Under the pieces are notes generated by a model. It did no database searches and was not told the origin of the DNA. It saw only the letters and a program-made list of their open reading frames with translations. This document shows, in pieces, positions 60,377 through 64,000 of a stretch of DNA of 64,000 nt. The stretch is from Mucilaginibacter sp. 14171R-50 (GTDB taxonomy: Bacteria > Bacteroidota > Bacteroidia > Sphingobacteriales > Sphingobacteriaceae), in the NCBI RefSeq assembly GCF_010093045.1, contig NZ_CP048115.1:1364001-1428000 (forward strand), written 5' to 3'. Made by a program: the position numbers and the translations under genes. Each line of letters starts with the position of its first letter. Within the stretch, counting starts at the first letter, position 1.

Positions 60377-60468
60377 TTGCACCGAGCGGAGAGCGGATAT
60401 ATTTTTTGCGGTACTGCTTTTGTCCGTTTGATTCGGAAAACAAATTCCTGCTGAGTCCAAAGATTAAC

Positions 60469-61686
60469 TTACATTTTCATTCCAGCCATACTGTTGTCGC
60501 TGCCGTTCTTAAAGATGGCCTCACTATTTAACAAATAAGCGCCATTGGTTACCACGATGTCCCCGGCAGCTAAGCCGGACAGCACTTGTACATAGTTCGA
60601 ATTCCCCGAACCCGACTTGATCATTTTTGGTGAAAAACTGCCGTCTGCATTTTTAACCCATACCTTGCTGCCTTTGCTATCTGAGAGCACCGCCGATCCA
60701 GGTACCGCTAAAGAACGGCTACCGTCCGCACCCATGGAAATATAAGCCAGCATACCGGGCCGGATCAAACCCTGCGTGTTGGGAATGCTTATCCTGATCA
60801 GATCCACTTTAGAGGCATCCGACAATTCAGGATTAATAAATTCTACCTTTCCGTTAATTATCTGCCCGTTCAAATCAGGCAATACAACGCTCACCCGGTC
60901 ATTTTCTTTGTATTTCCCGGCATCGCTGGCATATAGCTGCGCTTCCACCCATAATTGAGCTAATGCCTGCGTTTTTAAGATGGTCATGCCTTCGGTTACA
61001 TAATCGCCCTCGTGAACCGGAATGTCACTGACCGTTCCGCTGACTTTACTTAATACGGTTGTTGTTGCCGATACCTTCCCTGAGGCGGCCAGGTTTTTGA
61101 TCTGTGCGGCTGATAGCCCCCATAATTGCAGCTTATTCTCAGCGGCACTGATCAGCTGTCCGTAATCCACATCCGGGTTATGCAATACTTTTTGTTGCTG
61201 TTTCGCCAGCAGATATTCCTTCTCCGCTTCCTGCATATCTTCACTATAAATGGAATAAACAGGTTGCCCTACGCTAATTTTTTCACCGACCGTCCTGACA
61301 AATAATTGCTGTATCCGTCCGGCTATTCTCGCGCTTAATTCGGCAGCTGTATTTTCATTGGCAGTTATGGTACCGGTCAGCGTTTTCTCCAGTCCGGTAT
61401 TTTCTTCGCGTACCGTATCCGTTTGAATACCGGCCAGCTGCAGTTGTGTCGCGGTTAGCATGATCTTAGCCGAAGTCATACTATTGCTACCGGTCAATTC
61501 TACCTTGATCAGTTTCATGCCGCAGATGGGGCAATTGCCGGGATGTTCCTCATGAACCTGCGGGTGCATGGAACAGGTATAATAGGCTTTGGTTTGTTCT
61601 TTGGCGGCTACTTGCTGCACCGGCTTTTGTTTGCAGGCCGCAAAGGCCAGCACCAACACTAATAACCCTACTATGATCTTATTCAT
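60469..61686 (-). CDS. Heavy-metal efflux adaptor lipoprotein, CusB-like, second copy
   Basis: A 405-aa RND periplasmic adaptor. A lipoprotein signal (LVLAFAAC, Cys18), a heavy-metal binding domain YTCSMHPQVHEEHPGNCPICGMKL (about 36-60), then HlyD-type barrel-sandwich and beta-barrel domains with QLFVRTVGEKISVGQPVYSIYS and VVLPDLNGQIINGKVEFINP. CusB-like adaptors carry Cu(I)/Ag(I) to the outer-membrane channel. It overlaps the first adaptor gene by eight bases and is followed by no RND pump in the window. Confidence 0.88.
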   Translation of the reverse strand: MNKIIVGLLVLVLAFAACKQKPVQQVAAKEQTKAYYTCSMHPQVHEEHPGNCPICGMKLIKVELTGSNSMTSAKIMLTATQLQLAGIQTDTVREENTGLEKTLTGTITANENTAAELSARIAGRIQQLFVRTVGEKISVGQPVYSIYSEDMQEAEKEYLLAKQQQKVLHNPDVDYGQLISAAENKLQLWGLSAAQIKNLAASGKVSATTTVLSKVSGTVSDIPVHEGDYVTEGMTILKTQALAQLWVEAQLYASDAGKYKENDRVSVVLPDLNGQIINGKVEFINPELSDASKVDLIRISIPNTQGLIRPGMLAYISMGADGSRSLAVPGSAVLSDSKGSKVWVKNADGSFSPKMIKSGSGNSNYVQVLSGLAAGDIVVTNGAYLLNSEAIFKNGSDNSMAGMKM

Positions 61687-62935
61687 TTCCTTTGGTTTTA
61701 ATGAAGCTTTCGCTGTCTGTTAAATATTGGGCGTTGGCTGCCAGGCTATCCGTAATGGCTAAACCTTTCGTGATTTGGATTTGAGCGCCGTTTACCAAAC
61801 CTGTACTGACCGCTCGTGCCTGGTAGGCTGCGCTCTTTTTCAGCCAAACGATCTTTGTTTGGCCCAGATTTATTAATGCGGACCGTGGTATCCATAAACC
61901 TTTGGTTTGCCCCGTGAGTATTTCGGCTTTGACGAGGCTGTTTACTTTCAGTTCATGATCCATATTATCCAGATAAACCCGGATACTGGTTGTCTTATCG
62001 CGGTTCTGTAAAACGGGTTCAATAAAATTAACTTTCCCATTGATGATCTTACCGGGCAGATCCGGCAGGCTGATGGTGACAGGCTGATTTAATTTTAAGC
62101 CCGCAATAGCAGACTGGTCGATTTTTATAATGGCCCAGAGCCTATGCGGATTCACCACATTGAACAAGTTTTGCCCTTTTTCAACATACATACCCTCTTT
62201 GATCGCTAAGGGCAGATTATTGGAAAAATCCGCAGCCATTTTTTGATCGGCGCTGCCCATCTGGCTATGCGGCATATCATGCACATGGCCTTCGTAAGCA
62301 CTATAAACCGGCAGGCTGTAAAACGGCTTACCGGTTTTAATGATCTGGCTAACCTGCGCATCCGTCATTCCAAGTAGCAATAGCTTCTGTTTGGAGGCAT
62401 TCACCAGAGAAATTTCCTGCGGAGAGTTTTTACCGATAAAGATCAAATCCTGTTGGGCGGTCACCAGTTCCGGGCTGTAAATATCAAAAATGCGTTGTCC
62501 TCTATGAATTTCCTGGAAAGCATATTTGATGTACAACTTTTCAATGCGCCCTGAAAAACGGGACGCGATATTGTTAAATGTCCGTGTGTCGAAATCGAGG
62601 TAGCCGTCTGCTAAAATGGCTGTTGGTATTTCTTTTTGTTCGGGCACGATAGCTTTAACCGCGGAAACGACCGAAGCATTGACCGGTTGCAAAACCGTAT
62701 TCAAACTGATCCCCGCGCCCTCACTGGCCTGCCCTGATTTTTTAACCAGGGTCATACCGCAAATGGGGCAGCTACCGGGATGGTCTTCCAGTATCTGCGG
62801 GTGCATCGGGCAGGTATATTTTACCTCGTTTTTTGCCTGAACAGTAACAGTTGCAGGTTTGGGATTAGAGCAGGCGCTAAGGACTGCTATAATGGCCAAT
62901 GCGATCATTTTAATTGCTTTCATATTCCCTTTCAT
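61679..62935 (-). CDS. Heavy-metal efflux adaptor lipoprotein, CusB-like, first copy
   Basis: A 418-aa paralog of the next adaptor. Lipoprotein signal (AIIAVLSACSN), metal domain YTCPMHPQILEDHPGSCPICGMTL, then the barrel-sandwich with KLYIKYAFQEIHRGQRIFDIYSPELVTAQQ and ITISLPDLPGKIINGKVNFIEP. The HDMPHSQM stretch adds metal-binding residues. Two adaptors in a row suggest a heteromeric efflux complex. It overlaps the channel gene by 26 bases. The start may be 62923 instead. Confidence 0.85.
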   Translation of the reverse strand: MKGNMKAIKMIALAIIAVLSACSNPKPATVTVQAKNEVKYTCPMHPQILEDHPGSCPICGMTLVKKSGQASEGAGISLNTVLQPVNASVVSAVKAIVPEQKEIPTAILADGYLDFDTRTFNNIASRFSGRIEKLYIKYAFQEIHRGQRIFDIYSPELVTAQQDLIFIGKNSPQEISLVNASKQKLLLLGMTDAQVSQIIKTGKPFYSLPVYSAYEGHVHDMPHSQMGSADQKMAADFSNNLPLAIKEGMYVEKGQNLFNVVNPHRLWAIIKIDQSAIAGLKLNQPVTISLPDLPGKIINGKVNFIEPVLQNRDKTTSIRVYLDNMDHELKVNSLVKAEILTGQTKGLWIPRSALINLGQTKIVWLKKSAAYQARAVSTGLVNGAQIQITKGLAITDSLAANAQYLTDSESFIKTKGNE

Positions 62936-64000
62936 AAGCGACCTGTAAGGTCAATAATTCCTGTAACCGGTCTAAAGCCGTCATTCTTGCCATCTGCAAA
63001 TCCTTAATGCCATTTAGTACCGATGGCAGATCGCCGGTATTCTGGTCGTAGGCCAGTAAAGCCGTTTTATAACCATTTTGCAATGCAGGTATAATGTTCT
63101 GCTCGTAGTTTCTCAACTGCCTTTTCTTACTGCCCATATCCGTTTTTACTCCCGCCAGTTGTCCTTGCGCCTGGTTCAAAATATCCAGCTTTTTCTGCTG
63201 CAATTCTTCCACTTCATAGTGGATCCCCTTCAGGTTGGCCTTATATTCTTTCGAGGCCCAGGGTACAATAGGAATGGTTATGGAACCCATTAAAACATAT
63301 TGATTGGACATACCGCCGTAACTTTGCATATGTGCGGCCTGAACACCAAAATCCGGTTTGCGTTTGGCATATTCCATTTGTGCACTAAGCTGTTGCAGGT
63401 CAATATTCCGGTTAATGCCTTTGATATCACTCCGCGCACCGGCGAGAGCTGCCGTATCGGTTATGGTTGTTTCATATGCTTTTAATACATAATTGGTATC
63501 CACCAAAAAAGCAGCCTGCTTATCCCGATTCATTAGGGTATTGAGCATGATATTCTTTTGCCTGATCTCGCTATTGATCTGCTCACGGGTATTATCCAGT
63601 TCAAACAACTCCGCTTTGGCTTTGTAAATGTTAGGCAATTTTTCCTTGCCATAGGTTAGCCGGATGTTCGCGTCCTTGAGCATATACTCCAGTAAATCTT
63701 GCGTATGCTGTAACAGCGCCAGTTTCTTTTCCAGCACTACTCTTTCGTAATAATATTGTTTAGCCTGGGCGATCAATTGATTTTTCAGGTAGTTTTTATC
63801 TTCTGCTGTCACTTTGGATTGTCCCTGCATATAAGCCTGTTTTGCTTTCAGCTTGGCGGGATTGATAAACATTTGCTCCGCCTGGATCATAAAGGCGCCG
63901 CCGTTCGGATTCAACTGATAAGGGACCTGGTACTGACCCGCGCTCAATTTGGGTGCATCCAAACTTCTTGCGCCCGTCGCGTAAGCATCCTGTGCGCTGG
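62910..64000 (-). CDS. Outer-membrane efflux channel, CusC/TolC-like (5' end cut)
   Basis: The frame stays open to the right edge, so the N terminus is outside the window. 363 codons are seen: DAYATGARSLDAPKLS, then long helices typical of TolC (QAKQYYYERVVLEKKLALLQHTQDLL, ITIPIVPWASKEYKANLKGI) and the end TALDRLQELLTLQVAYE. It forms the outer-membrane exit of a metal efflux pump. The CusA pump should lie beyond the right edge. Confidence 0.85.
   Translation of the reverse strand, partial: SAQDAYATGARSLDAPKLSAGQYQVPYQLNPNGGAFMIQAEQMFINPAKLKAKQAYMQGQSKVTAEDKNYLKNQLIAQAKQYYYERVVLEKKLALLQHTQDLLEYMLKDANIRLTYGKEKLPNIYKAKAELFELDNTREQINSEIRQKNIMLNTLMNRDKQAAFLVDTNYVLKAYETTITDTAALAGARSDIKGINRNIDLQQLSAQMEYAKRKPDFGVQAAHMQSYGGMSNQYVLMGSITIPIVPWASKEYKANLKGIHYEVEELQQKKLDILNQAQGQLAGVKTDMGSKKRQLRNYEQNIIPALQNGYKTALLAYDQNTGDLPSVLNGIKDLQMARMTALDRLQELLTLQVAYEREYESN

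Noticed and set aside
1..64000. CRISPR array or insertion sequence
   Set aside because: No regularly spaced repeats, cas genes or transposase frames with terminal repeats were seen.

Overview
This window looks like a chromosome segment of a Bacteroidota bacterium, most likely a Sphingobacteriaceae member of the Mucilaginibacter/Pedobacter type. The evidence is a TonB-dependent receptor with an N-terminal carboxypeptidase-like domain, promoters of the TTTG-N19-TAnnTTTG type, starts without Shine-Dalgarno sequences, a CTnDOT-like TraE-TraM transfer operon, RteC, and PRTRC genes. Organism identity is inferred from gene content only.

Bases 1-10.9 kb are ordinary host chromosome: the end of an oxidoreductase, a PaaE-like 2Fe-2S reductase, a TonB receptor/PepSY iron-uptake pair, a small secreted protein and a xylose operon (sodium symporter, xylA, xylB). 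At 10889-10962 lies tRNA-Asp(GTC). From there to the right edge everything looks like one integrative conjugative element (ICE). It begins with a repeat-rich probable attachment region and a tyrosine integrase. The right end of the element is not in the window.

ICE cargo, left to right: a YhcG-type nuclease; a frameshifted ankyrin gene; a bleomycin-resistance-like protein; a mercury-uptake operon without a reductase (merTP, ArsR-type regulator, GDCCVxC protein); an arsenic operon (arsR, DUF6428-like, arsN2, arsC, an exported inactive phosphatase-like protein, acr3, two metallophosphoesterases) with three copies of one operator; a possible HEPN-TPR protein; a PRTRC/SSB operon (about 24.2-29.7 kb, minus strand); a LanB dehydratase with a LytTR two-component system and a candidate precursor peptide; RteC; and the transfer operon (37.7-49.3 kb).

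The stretch 49.4-58.4 kb, all on the minus strand, is a dense defence island. In transcription order it holds a DUF6088 antitoxin-like gene, an OGG-like DNA glycosylase, a 108-aa protein with a Ser/Gly-rich N terminus, a PfkB-nucleoside deoxyribosyltransferase fusion, a QueC-like PP-loop enzyme, a SagB-type nitroreductase, an AbiE-like toxin-antitoxin pair, and a short Argonaute with a SMEK-APAZ partner. The OGG/small protein/fusion/QueC/nitroreductase block has overlapping or nearly touching genes. It shares QueC and OGG parts with type IV CBASS but has no visible cyclase. It and the SMEK-APAZ/Argonaute pair are the best candidates for undescribed systems.

The right end holds a small XRE regulator, an orphan ECF sigma factor preceded by about 210 nt that can fold into a large RNA with a possible pseudoknot, and a Cus-type heavy-metal efflux operon (two adaptor lipoproteins and an outer-membrane channel) running off the edge.
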